From Sinohyriopsis cumingii (taxonomy: Eukaryota > Mollusca > Bivalvia > Unionida > Unionidae), in the NCBI GenBank assembly GCA_028554795.2, contig CM068828.1:17554630-17618629 (forward strand): a DNA stretch of 64,000 bases. The letters run 5' to 3'. The translations under genes and the position numbers were made by a program. Positions within the stretch are counted from its first letter, which is position 1. Each line of letters opens with the position of its first letter. The notes under the pieces were generated by a model. That model made no database searches. It saw only the letters and a program-made list of their open reading frames with translations, and had not been told where the DNA came from. Shown here in pieces: positions 31,841-41,183 of this stretch.

Positions 31841-33190
31841 CTAATCACCAGTATCTCTCGTCATTTTATTCCTACATACTTCTGTTACATGCGCGAAAGG
31901 TATTCTATATGGCTGTTGTTTAATTGGTAGCTCCGAAGTTGTCTTTATACTGTGAGTTAAGATGTTTGTTCGACCAGGCCTAGTTGTTAGAACATCCTGA
32001 AATTCATTGCAAAGATTTCTAATATCCTCTCGTTGGTCTTTTGTCAAGTTTACCCCCAGCTTAACGCCAGCATCATCTTCACCTGCTCTTGGAAGAAAAT
32101 CAATATCCACACCATCGTTCTCGTATGCCTTCGTCGCCAGCAGCACAGCACGCTTGTATCCACGCAGCAAGTTTATATGATAGGTAACTGTACCGCGCCT
32201 ACCGGGTATAGATACCTGGTAGTTAACATCGTTTACCTTCCGGACCACACGATAAGGTCCCTGCCATTGTGCCTTCATCTTGGACGAACTTGATGGCAAG
32301 AGAATGAGGACTTCATCTCCAGGACTGAATTCTCGTGTTTTCGTGTGACGATCATACAGTGCCTTGATTTTCTTTTGGCGATCCAACAGATTATCTTTGA
32401 CAAGAGCCCCGATGTCAGCCAACTTCTCACGCATTTTCACAACATGCTCCACAGTTGACTTCCTTACATCTTCCTCTCCTGTAAACAAGCCTTGTAAAAT
32501 CTGCATTGGCCCCCTAACTGGCCAACCATACAACATCTCAAAGGGTGCAAATCCAGTTTCCTCATGTGGGACTTCGCGGTATGCAAACAACAAAAATGGC
32601 AACATCTCATCCCATTCATTCTTGTTGTCTGTACAGAACTTCCGCAACATTGACTTCAAGGTCCCGTTAAAACGTTCTACTTTTCCATTCGCTTGCGGGT
32701 GATACGGCGTTGTTGTAACTCCACGAATACCCACTAGTTCATACAGCTGTTTCAATAAGGTGCTAGTGAAGTTGGTCCCTTTGTCTGTTAATACGACCCT
32801 TGGAAAACCAACACGGCTAAACAGCTCAATCAGTGCTCTAGCTACACTAGTTGCCTCCATATCCTTCAAAGGAAAAGCTTCGGGATACCTCGTTGCATCA
32901 TCAACAACCGTCAGAATGTATTTGTGTCCAGACTTCGTTCTAGATAACAGTCCAACAATATCCATTGCAATTTTTGAGAACGGTTCTGTTATCACCGGTG
33001 GGCATGCCAGTGGTGCTTTCTCACCTGCAGTCCGTTTTGCTGTCATCTGGCATTCATGACACGATGTACAATATCTTTTTACATCGGAAAACATTCCAGG
33101 CCAAAAGAACGATTGGAGAATCCTCTCTTTTGTTTTCTCCAAACCCAGGTGACCTGCAAGGGGTCGATCATGTGCCAGCTCCATTACCAT
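31841..33190 (-). CDS. pol: Integrase plus RT N-terminal stub, unit A (reference copy)
   Basis: This is a 449-residue frame. Zinc-binding residues H7, H14, C41 and C44 form an HHCC domain. The catalytic core has D77 (KIAMDIVG), D136 (VLTDKGTNF) and E172 (NGKVERFNG), with 35 residues between the last two: a complete DD35E triad. A GPY/F domain follows at 309-313 (WQGPY). After a linker, residues 382-449 match the start of a Ty3/gypsy RT (LTKDQREDIRNLCNEFQDVL, then PIKQQPYRIPFAH). The frame stops there, before any RT catalytic block. RT follows IN, whereas most Ty3/gypsy elements have RT before IN. Upstream, the frame is open back to the UGA ending gag-protease (33260-33262), so the first ATG is probably not the natural start. 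The integrase looks intact and would insert cDNA if made; RT and RNase H are absent. Confidence 0.93.
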   Translation of the reverse strand: MVMELAHDRPLAGHLGLEKTKERILQSFFWPGMFSDVKRYCTSCHECQMTAKRTAGEKAPLACPPVITEPFSKIAMDIVGLLSRTKSGHKYILTVVDDATRYPEAFPLKDMEATSVARALIELFSRVGFPRVVLTDKGTNFTSTLLKQLYELVGIRGVTTTPYHPQANGKVERFNGTLKSMLRKFCTDNKNEWDEMLPFLLFAYREVPHEETGFAPFEMLYGWPVRGPMQILQGLFTGEEDVRKSTVEHVVKMREKLADIGALVKDNLLDRQKKIKALYDRHTKTREFSPGDEVLILLPSSSSKMKAQWQGPYRVVRKVNDVNYQVSIPGRRGTVTYHINLLRGYKRAVLLATKAYENDGVDIDFLPRAGEDDAGVKLGVNLTKDQREDIRNLCNEFQDVLTTRPGRTNILTHSIKTTSELPIKQQPYRIPFAHVTEVCRNKMTRDTGD

Positions 33191-33259
33191 TTTCCGTAAT
33201 CCTGCTGGTACAACTATTTGCTCCCCTCCATGTGAACCATCACCAGATTGCCATTTCCG

Positions 33260-33262
33260 TCA
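33260..33262 (-). promoter_or_regulatory. In-frame UGA (UGA-CGG) between protease and integrase
   Basis: On the minus strand TGA is followed by CGG, and the same frame stays open for 473 codons beyond it. Conserved integrase N-terminal residues lie on both sides, so this codon replaces an amino acid in the ancestral protein. UGA-CGG is a known leaky context in some plant RNA viruses. Readthrough or a founder nonsense mutation are both possible. Present in every unit. Confidence 0.6.
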
Positions 33263-34879
33263 CAAAATATCATTCTCCCAGAAGAATGCCATTGGCTCCT
33301 CCTCAGCCTCTTCACGAGTAGCAAAGGACTTCTCTCTAATACTTTGCAGTGAAATATCCGCAATCTGTAGTTTCGACAACATGTCCGCATTCATTGCTGA
33401 AAGTTCGTCAACTTCAATGTCATCACGCTGATCAGGATCTTCTGTCTCGATGCTGTTGTTGACAAAGTCATTCTTACCCTCATGCTCACATTGATCAGTA
33501 TTTTCCACAGTCCTCTCATCGTCGAGTCCTTTTAACATCGACCTCGTAACAACAAATGACCCTTTCTTGCTAAGTATATCCATCCCCAATAGGGCTTCAG
33601 CGGCTAGATTTGAAACAAGACCCACTTGCGCTGGTCCCTTATAATACGTAGTGTCGATATTTACCACAGCCAACTGTGCGGTAAATGGCTGACCCACTGC
33701 TGTGTATAACGTAACCTTGTGCCCCTCCAGCTTGCAACTCTCATCAACAAGATCTTCTCTTATCAAGGTCATATCTGATCCAGTGTCCTTCACAAACATG
33801 ATCTCGCGCCCATTCACACATCCTGTTTCTGAAATAAGCCTTTCACCAATTGTTGGCTTAACAAAACAAGTTGCCGGATTGCCACGATGTTTCATGTCAT
33901 CTGTTGGACAATACCTTGCAATATGTCCCCATTGTTTGCATCGATAACACTGCCTATTCTTCTGCTTGGACTGGTCTTTTATCGATGTCAGTTTTGCTTG
34001 CTGCTGTAAGTTCTGACTATTCATCTTGTTACTATTTACATTTATATTTTGATGAAACTTAATCCGCTGCCCTTGCTGTTGTAAATTTGTGGGAATATAA
34101 TCTTCCGCGGCCTCTACGACTGGACTAGAGCCCTTGTTCCTCCTAATCCACTGTGCTTGATCTTGTGGCAAGGCTTTCAAGAAAAATTCCTCACGAAGAC
34201 AAATAACTGGGTCATGATCTTCCAAGAAACGCTTTATGTGCTGATCAATCCTGGCCATCAGACCACGATACGTCTCAGTGCTTTCCTTCTTCATGTTCAA
34301 CAGTGCCGTGAAATGTTCATGCGGTCTCTTTCCAAAACGGTCAATCAGTCCTTTCCTGAGTTCCAGGTAATCACCACAAGCTTGAGTTGCAACATATCTA
34401 GCCTCCCTTGTCAACAGAGTTCTTAGCTGTAATACTTTCAACTCGTCAGACCACTTGGCATGTTTTGCAATTGATTCAAACTCTGCTAGGAAAGTCACAA
34501 TATCCTCTCCTCGTTCATGGTCATATGCATGTAGCTTTACTTTTAAGGCATTGAAGATGTTTTTTTCAGTCGTGTTTTCTTGAGGTTTTACTTTTTCTAA
34601 CTCAATTTCCAAACGCTTCATTTCTAATCTTAATTTCTCTCTTTCCATTTCCCATTCAAACTCCTTCTGTCTTAATTCAAATTCTCTTTCATTTCTCTTT
34701 GCGCTAGTTTTTCGCTTTGTTTCCTTGGGTGGTTGCATGTGCTGAAGGTTAAGTTCCTCTTCATACTCCATAACTTCATTATCTGTAAATTCCATCAAAT
34801 TCTGTGCTGCCGCTTTTCTTCGTGGTCGTCCTGAAGCAACCGTGGCTCCCTCAACTTCGACATCATCAGCAACCGACAT
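33260..34879 (-). CDS. gag: Gag-protease polyprotein, unit A (reference copy)
   Basis: 539 codons from the first ATG; the frame is open three codons further upstream from a TTG. Residues 57-98 are a charged heptad-like helix (coiled coil). Residues 120-260 form the capsid, whose C-terminal part (187-260, with REEFFLKALPQDQAQWIRRN) resembles the SCAN fold. A single CCHC knuckle follows (C311, C314, H319, C324). The aspartic protease has D365-T366-G367 and an LLGMDIL block at 430-436. The last 40 residues (LQIADISLQSIREK, then FFWENDIL) are the start of the integrase N-terminal region. So gag, protease and integrase are one frame, cut by UGA at 33260-33262. Gag would assemble particles and package RNA; the protease would mature them. 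All key residues are present and the frame is intact in all eight complete units. Confidence 0.93.
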   Translation of the reverse strand: MSVADDVEVEGATVASGRPRRKAAAQNLMEFTDNEVMEYEEELNLQHMQPPKETKRKTSAKRNEREFELRQKEFEWEMEREKLRLEMKRLEIELEKVKPQENTTEKNIFNALKVKLHAYDHERGEDIVTFLAEFESIAKHAKWSDELKVLQLRTLLTREARYVATQACGDYLELRKGLIDRFGKRPHEHFTALLNMKKESTETYRGLMARIDQHIKRFLEDHDPVICLREEFFLKALPQDQAQWIRRNKGSSPVVEAAEDYIPTNLQQQGQRIKFHQNINVNSNKMNSQNLQQQAKLTSIKDQSKQKNRQCYRCKQWGHIARYCPTDDMKHRGNPATCFVKPTIGERLISETGCVNGREIMFVKDTGSDMTLIREDLVDESCKLEGHKVTLYTAVGQPFTAQLAVVNIDTTYYKGPAQVGLVSNLAAEALLGMDILSKKGSFVVTRSMLKGLDDERTVENTDQCEHEGKNDFVNNSIETEDPDQRDDIEVDELSAMNADMLSKLQIADISLQSIREKSFATREEAEEEPMAFFWENDIL

Positions 34880-35179
34880 AATGACCAACTATATGTACGT
34901 ACTGTAAGTTCTATCACTGTATTCACAGCCACTGGACTAGCTTTAATTAATTATCTACGAGTTTATGGGCTTACACGTGTACACTCGTTACAGTGATACA
35001 CACTTTGCACTTGGCAATTAACAACTGTACGTTATACACACAGTACAACCAGTCACTGCTAATATCACAGATTCACTGAATTCACAGCTTTCATAATTGT
35101 CAAACACAATTCCAACGTATTGAAAAAATTCCAAATAATTCACACAGGATTTTTCGAATCCGTACCGCTGCCACCAAAA

Positions 35180-35540
35180 TGTTACATTCGGGTTCAAAGG
35201 ACACACAAACACCAAGTCAGGGTCCTACAACTTTATGTAAAATAAAGCTAAAATCTTAAAAATAAACTAGAAAAACCAGAGTTCATTACAGTACCAAGCC
35301 CAGCTAAAAACTGCTTGCTCTATCACTCTGCTCTTGTTTTAGTAAGGGTTAGACACATGGGATTCTAATTAAATTAACATTTGTTCCTTATCCAGGCTCA
35401 GATAGCCATGGGAAGATAAACAATAGCACTGAACCTGTTGACAGTCTCTGGTATCAAATATCCAGAATGCTGGGAATAATGTTCTGCTGTCACTACTAAC
35501 AATTAGATTCTGCTAGAATATGATACAGGCACTTATAACA
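35180..35540 (-). mobile_element. LTR 2
   Basis: Same boundaries and length as LTR 1, 3962 bp away. No diagnostic variant was seen. Confidence 0.93.
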
Positions 35541-35802
35541 CCTCCCTTCTTAAGAGGAAACTTTATGTTTTCGATATAATATTTTTGAAATACTTGCTGG
35601 CTTGGTACATCAGTAAAATTGATAAAACTTGTATAAAGCTTACATTATTATCAGAATGCATAAAGCTTACAGTCACTATTAAAATCACACAAATTGGTCT
35701 ATATTCACATAAATTTCTTATGATTTTAAACAGAACACAATGAAGTTCCAAAAGTCCAGGAATCCTGAGCTATTCCAGGTTTTTCAGCGTCCTTGGAGTG
35801 TA

Positions 35803-37152
35803 CTAATCACCAGTATCTCTCGTCATTTTATTCCTACATACTTCTGTTACATGCGCGAAAGGTATTCTATATGGCTGTTGTTTAATTGGTAGCTCCGAAG
35901 TTGTCTTTATACTGTGAGTTAAGATGTTTGTTCGACCAGGCCTAGTTGTTAGAACATCCTGAAATTCATTGCAAAGATTTCTAATATCCTCTCGTTGGTC
36001 TTTTGTCAAGTTTACCCCCAGCTTAACGCCAGCATCATCTTCACCTGCTCTTGGAAGAAAATCAATATCCACACCATCGTTCTCGTATGCCTTCGTCGCC
36101 AGCAGCACAGCACGCTTGTATCCACGCAGCAAGTTTATATGATAGGTAACTGTACCGCGCCTACCGGGTATAGATACCTGGTAGTTAACATCGTTTACCT
36201 TCCGGACCACACGATAAGGTCCCTGCCATTGTGCCTTCATCTTGGACGAACTTGATGGCAAGAGAATGAGGACTTCATCTCCAGGACTGAATTCTCGTGT
36301 TTTCGTGTGACGATCATACAGTGCCTTGATTTTCTTTTGGCGATCCAACAGATTATCTTTGACAAGAGCCCCGATGTCAGCCAACTTCTCACGCATTTTC
36401 ACAACATGCTCCACAGTTGACTTCCTTACATCTTCCTCTCCTGTAAACAAGCCTTGTAAAATCTGCATTGGCCCCCTAACTGGCCAACCATACAACATCT
36501 CAAAGGGTGCAAATCCAGTTTCCTCATGTGGGACTTCGCGGTATGCAAACAACAAAAATGGCAACATCTCATCCCATTCATTCTTGTTGTCTGTACAGAA
36601 CTTCCGCAACATTGACTTCAAGGTCCCGTTAAAACGTTCTACTTTTCCATTCGCTTGCGGGTGATACGGCGTTGTTGTAACTCCACGAATACCCACTAGT
36701 TCATACAGCTGTTTCAATAAGGTGCTAGTGAAGTTGGTCCCTTTGTCTGTTAATACGACCCTTGGAAAACCAACACGGCTAAACAGCTCAATCAGTGCTC
36801 TAGCTACACTAGTTGCCTCCATATCCTTCAAAGGAAAAGCTTCGGGATACCTCGTTGCATCATCAACAACCGTCAGAATGTATTTGTGTCCAGACTTCGT
36901 TCTAGATAACAGTCCAACAATATCCATTGCAATTTTTGAGAACGGTTCTGTTATCACCGGTGGGCATGCCAGTGGTGCTTTCTCACCTGCAGTCCGTTTT
37001 GCTGTCATCTGGCATTCATGACACGATGTACAATATCTTTTTACATCGGAAAACATTCCAGGCCAAAAGAACGATTGGAGAATCCTCTCTTTTGTTTTCT
37101 CCAAACCCAGGTGACCTGCAAGGGGTCGATCATGTGCCAGCTCCATTACCAT
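35803..37152 (-). CDS. pol: Integrase plus RT stub, unit B
   Basis: Intact 449-residue copy with the same sequence as unit A at the variable sites (L421, P422, E239). The complete DD35E triad and GPY motif are present. Confidence 0.92.
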   Translation of the reverse strand: MVMELAHDRPLAGHLGLEKTKERILQSFFWPGMFSDVKRYCTSCHECQMTAKRTAGEKAPLACPPVITEPFSKIAMDIVGLLSRTKSGHKYILTVVDDATRYPEAFPLKDMEATSVARALIELFSRVGFPRVVLTDKGTNFTSTLLKQLYELVGIRGVTTTPYHPQANGKVERFNGTLKSMLRKFCTDNKNEWDEMLPFLLFAYREVPHEETGFAPFEMLYGWPVRGPMQILQGLFTGEEDVRKSTVEHVVKMREKLADIGALVKDNLLDRQKKIKALYDRHTKTREFSPGDEVLILLPSSSSKMKAQWQGPYRVVRKVNDVNYQVSIPGRRGTVTYHINLLRGYKRAVLLATKAYENDGVDIDFLPRAGEDDAGVKLGVNLTKDQREDIRNLCNEFQDVLTTRPGRTNILTHSIKTTSELPIKQQPYRIPFAHVTEVCRNKMTRDTGD

Positions 37153-37221
37153 TTTCCGTAATCCTGCTGGTACAACTATTTGCTCCCCTCCATGTGAACC
37201 ATCACCAGATTGCCATTTCCG

Positions 37222-38841
37222 TCACAAAATATCATTCTCCCAGAAGAATGCCATTGGCTCCTCCTCAGCCTCTTCACGAGTAGCAAAGGACTTCTCTCTA
37301 ATACTTTGCAGTGAAATATCCGCAATCTGTAGTTTCGACAACATGTCCGCATTCATTGCTGAAAGTTCGTCAACTTCAATGTCATCACGCTGATCAGGAT
37401 CTTCTGTCTCGATGCTGTTGTTGACAAAGTCATTCTTACCCTCATGCTCACATTGATCAGTATTTTCCACAGTCCTCTCATCGTCGAGTCCTTTTAACAT
37501 CGACCTCGTAACAACAAATGACCCTTTCTTGCTAAGTATATCCATCCCCAATAGGGCTTCAGCGGCTAGATTTGAAACAAGACCCACTTGCGCTGGTCCC
37601 TTATAATACGTAGTGTCGATATTTACCACAGCCAACTGTGCGGTAAATGGCTGACCCACTGCTGTGTATAACGTAACCTTGTGCCCCTCCAGCTTGCAAC
37701 TCTCATCAACAAGATCTTCTCTTATCAAGGTCATATCTGATCCAGTGTCCTTCACAAACATGATCTCGCGCCCATTCACACATCCTGTTTCTGAAATAAG
37801 CCTTTCACCAATTGTTGGCTTAACAAAACAAGTTGCCGGATTGCCACGATGTTTCATGTCATCTGTTGGACAATACCTTGCAATATGTCCCCATTGTTTG
37901 CATCGATAACACTGCCTATTCTTCTGCTTGGACTGGTCTTTTATCGATGTTAGTTTTGCTTGCTGCTGTAAGTTCTGACTATTCATCTTGTTACTATTTA
38001 CATTTATATTTTGATGAAACTTAATCCGCTGCCCTTGCTGTTGTAAATTTGTGGGAATATAATCTTCCGCGGCCTCTACGACTGGACTAGAGCCCTTGTT
38101 CCTCCTAATCCACTGTGCTTGATCTTGTGGCAAGGCTTTCAAGAAAAATTCCTCACGAAGACAAATAACTGGGTCATGATCTTCCAAGAAACGCTTTATG
38201 TGCTGATCAATCCTGGCCATCAGACCACGATACGTCTCAGTGCTTTCCTTCTTCATGTTCAACAGTGCCGTGAAATGTTCATGCGGTCTCTTTCCAAAAC
38301 GATCAATCAGTCCTTTCCTGAGTTCCAGGTAATCACCACAAGCTTGAGTTGCAACATATCTAGCCTCCCTTGTCAACAGAGTTCTTAGCTGTAATACTTT
38401 CAACTCGTCAGACCACTTGGCATGTTTTGCAATTGATTCAAACTCTGCTAGGAAAGTCACAATATCCTCTCCTCGTTCATGGTCATATGCATGTAGCTTT
38501 ACTTTTAAGGCATTGAAGATGTTTTTTTCAGTCGTGTTTTCTTGAGGTTTTACTTTTTCTAACTCAATTTCCAAACGCTTCATTTCTAATCTTAATTTCT
38601 CTCTTTCCATTTCCCATTCAAACTCCTTCTGTCTTAATTCAAATTCTCTTTCATTTCTCTTTGCGCTAGTTTTTCGCTTTGTTTCCTTGGGTGGTTGCAT
38701 GTGCTGAAGGTTAAGTTCCTCTTCATACTCCATAACTTCATTATCTGTAAATTCCATCAAATTCTGTGCTGCCGCTTTTCTTCGTGGTCGTCCTGAAGCA
38801 ACCGTGGCTCCCTCAACTTCGACATCATCAGCAACCGACAT
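37222..38841 (-). CDS. gag: Gag-protease, unit B
   Basis: Intact copy. It has a silent change at 37951 that is shared only with units F, G and H, and a private silent change near 38302. Its leader carries G at 39117, within the T-loop-like extension of the primer site, shared only with unit F. Confidence 0.92.
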   Translation of the reverse strand: MSVADDVEVEGATVASGRPRRKAAAQNLMEFTDNEVMEYEEELNLQHMQPPKETKRKTSAKRNEREFELRQKEFEWEMEREKLRLEMKRLEIELEKVKPQENTTEKNIFNALKVKLHAYDHERGEDIVTFLAEFESIAKHAKWSDELKVLQLRTLLTREARYVATQACGDYLELRKGLIDRFGKRPHEHFTALLNMKKESTETYRGLMARIDQHIKRFLEDHDPVICLREEFFLKALPQDQAQWIRRNKGSSPVVEAAEDYIPTNLQQQGQRIKFHQNINVNSNKMNSQNLQQQAKLTSIKDQSKQKNRQCYRCKQWGHIARYCPTDDMKHRGNPATCFVKPTIGERLISETGCVNGREIMFVKDTGSDMTLIREDLVDESCKLEGHKVTLYTAVGQPFTAQLAVVNIDTTYYKGPAQVGLVSNLAAEALLGMDILSKKGSFVVTRSMLKGLDDERTVENTDQCEHEGKNDFVNNSIETEDPDQRDDIEVDELSAMNADMLSKLQIADISLQSIREKSFATREEAEEEPMAFFWENDIL

Positions 38842-39141
38842 AATGACCAACTATATGTACGTACTGTAAGTTCTATCACTGTATTCACAGCCACTGGACT
38901 AGCTTTAATTAATTATCTACGAGTTTATGGGCTTACACGTGTACACTCGTTACAGTGATACACACTTTGCACTTGGCAATTAACAACTGTACGTTATACA
39001 CACAGTACAACCAGTCACTGCTAATATCACAGATTCACTGAATTCACAGCTTTCATAATTGTCAAACACAATTCCAACGTATTGAAAAAATTCCAAATAA
39101 TTCACACAGGATTTTTGGAATCCGTACCGCTGCCACCAAAA

Positions 39142-39502
39142 TGTTACATTCGGGTTCAAAGGACACACAAACACCAAGTCAGGGTCCTACAACTTTATGT
39201 AAAATAAAGCTAAAATCTTAAAAATAAACTAGAAAAACCAGAGTTCATTACAGTACCAAGCCCAGCTAAAAACTGCTTGCTCTATCACTCTGCTCTTGTT
39301 TTAGTAAGGGTTAGACACATGGGATTCTAATTAAATTAACATTTGTTCCTTATCCAGGCTCAGATAGCCATGGGAAGATAAACAATAGCACTGAACCTGT
39401 TGACAGTCTCTGGTATCAAATATCCAGAATGCTGGGAATAATGTTCTGCTGTCACTACTAACAATTAGATTCTGCTAGAATATGATACAGGCACTTATAA
39501 CA
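39142..39502 (-). mobile_element. LTR 3
   Basis: 361 bp, same termini. No diagnostic variant was seen. Confidence 0.93.
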
Positions 39503-39764
39503 CCTCCCTTCTTAAGAGGAAACTTTATGTTTTCGATATAATATTTTTGAAATACTTGCTGGCTTGGTACATCAGTAAAATTGATAAAACTTGTATAAAG
39601 CTTACATTATTATCAGAATGCATAAAGCTTACAGTCACTATTAAAATCACACAAATTGGTCTATATTCACATAAATTTCTTATGATTTTAAACAGAACAC
39701 AATGAAGTTCCAAAAGTCCAGGAATCCTGAGCTATTCCAGGTTTTTCAGCGTCCTTGGAGTGTA

Positions 39765-41114
39765 CTAATCACCAGTATCTCTCGTCATTTTATTCCTACA
39801 TACTTCTGTTACATGCGCGAAAGGTATTCTATATGGCTGTTGTTTAATTGTTTGCTCCGAAGTTGTCTTTATACTGTGAGTTAAGATGTTTGTTCGACCA
39901 GGCCTAGTTGTTAGAACATCCTGAAATTCATTGCAAAGATTTCTAATATCCTCTCGTTGGTCTTTTGTCAAGTTTACCCCCAGCTTAACGCCAGCATCAT
40001 CTTCACCTGCTCTTGGAAGAAAATCAATATCCACACCATCGTTCTCGTATGCCTTCGTCGCCAGCAGCACAGCACGCTTGTATCCACGCAGCAAGTTTAT
40101 ATGATAGGTAACTGTACCGCGCCTACCGGGTATAGATACCTGGTAGTTAACATCGTTTACCTTCCGGACCACACGATAAGGTCCCTGCCATTGTGCCTTC
40201 ATCTTGGACGAACTTGATGGCAAGAGAATGAGGACTTCATCTCCAGGACTGAATTCTCGTGTTTTCGTGTGACGATCATACAGTGCCTTGATTTTCTTTT
40301 GGCGATCCAACAGATTATCTTTGACAAGAGCCCCGATGTCAGCCAACTTCTCACGCATTTTCACAACATGCTCCACAGTTGACTTCCTTACATCTTCCTC
40401 TCCTGTAAACAAGCCTTGTAAAATCTGCATTGGCCCCCTAACTGGCCAACCATACAACATCTCAAAGGGTGCAAATCCAGTTTCCTCATGTGGGACTTCG
40501 CGGTATGCAAACAACAAAAATGGCAACATCTCATCCCATTCATTCTTGTTGTCTGTACAGAACTTCCGCAACATTGACTTCAAGGTCCCGTTAAAACGTT
40601 CTACTTTTCCATTCGCTTGCGGGTGATACGGCGTTGTTGTAACTCCACGAATACCCACTAGTTCATACAGCTGTTTCAATAAGGTGCTAGTGAAGTTGGT
40701 CCCTTTGTCTGTTAATACGACCCTTGGAAAACCAACACGGCTAAACAGCTCAATCAGTGCTCTAGCTACACTAGTTGCCTCCATATCCTTCAAAGGAAAA
40801 GCTTCGGGATACCTCGTTGCATCATCAACAACCGTCAGAATGTATTTGTGTCCAGACTTCGTTCTAGATAACAGTCCAACAATATCCATTGCAATTTTTG
40901 AGAACGGTTCTGTTATCACCGGTGGGCATGCCAGTGGTGCTTTCTCACCTGCAGTCCGTTTTGCTGTCATCTGGCATTCATGACACGATGTACAATATCT
41001 TTTTACATCGGAAAACATTCCAGGCCAAAAGAACGATTGGAGAATCCTCTCTTTTGTTTTCTCCAAACCCAGGTGACCTGCAAGGGGTCGATCATGTGCC
41101 AGCTCCATTACCAT
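39765..41114 (-). CDS. pol: Integrase plus RT stub, unit C
   Basis: Intact copy with a double change at 39851 and 39853 that converts Leu421-Pro422 to Gln-Thr at the start of the RT stub. Only units C, D and E carry it. Confidence 0.92.
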   Translation of the reverse strand: MVMELAHDRPLAGHLGLEKTKERILQSFFWPGMFSDVKRYCTSCHECQMTAKRTAGEKAPLACPPVITEPFSKIAMDIVGLLSRTKSGHKYILTVVDDATRYPEAFPLKDMEATSVARALIELFSRVGFPRVVLTDKGTNFTSTLLKQLYELVGIRGVTTTPYHPQANGKVERFNGTLKSMLRKFCTDNKNEWDEMLPFLLFAYREVPHEETGFAPFEMLYGWPVRGPMQILQGLFTGEEDVRKSTVEHVVKMREKLADIGALVKDNLLDRQKKIKALYDRHTKTREFSPGDEVLILLPSSSSKMKAQWQGPYRVVRKVNDVNYQVSIPGRRGTVTYHINLLRGYKRAVLLATKAYENDGVDIDFLPRAGEDDAGVKLGVNLTKDQREDIRNLCNEFQDVLTTRPGRTNILTHSIKTTSEQTIKQQPYRIPFAHVTEVCRNKMTRDTGD

Positions 41115-41183
41115 TTTCCGTAATCCTGCTGGTACAACTATTTGCTCCCCTCCATGTGAACCATCACCAGATTGCCATTTCCG

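Noticed and set aside
32033-33321. Plus-strand frames of 86-118 codons repeated in every array unit
   Set aside because: They are antisense shadows of integrase and gag, with no independent domain. Their recurrence only reflects the 3962-bp period.
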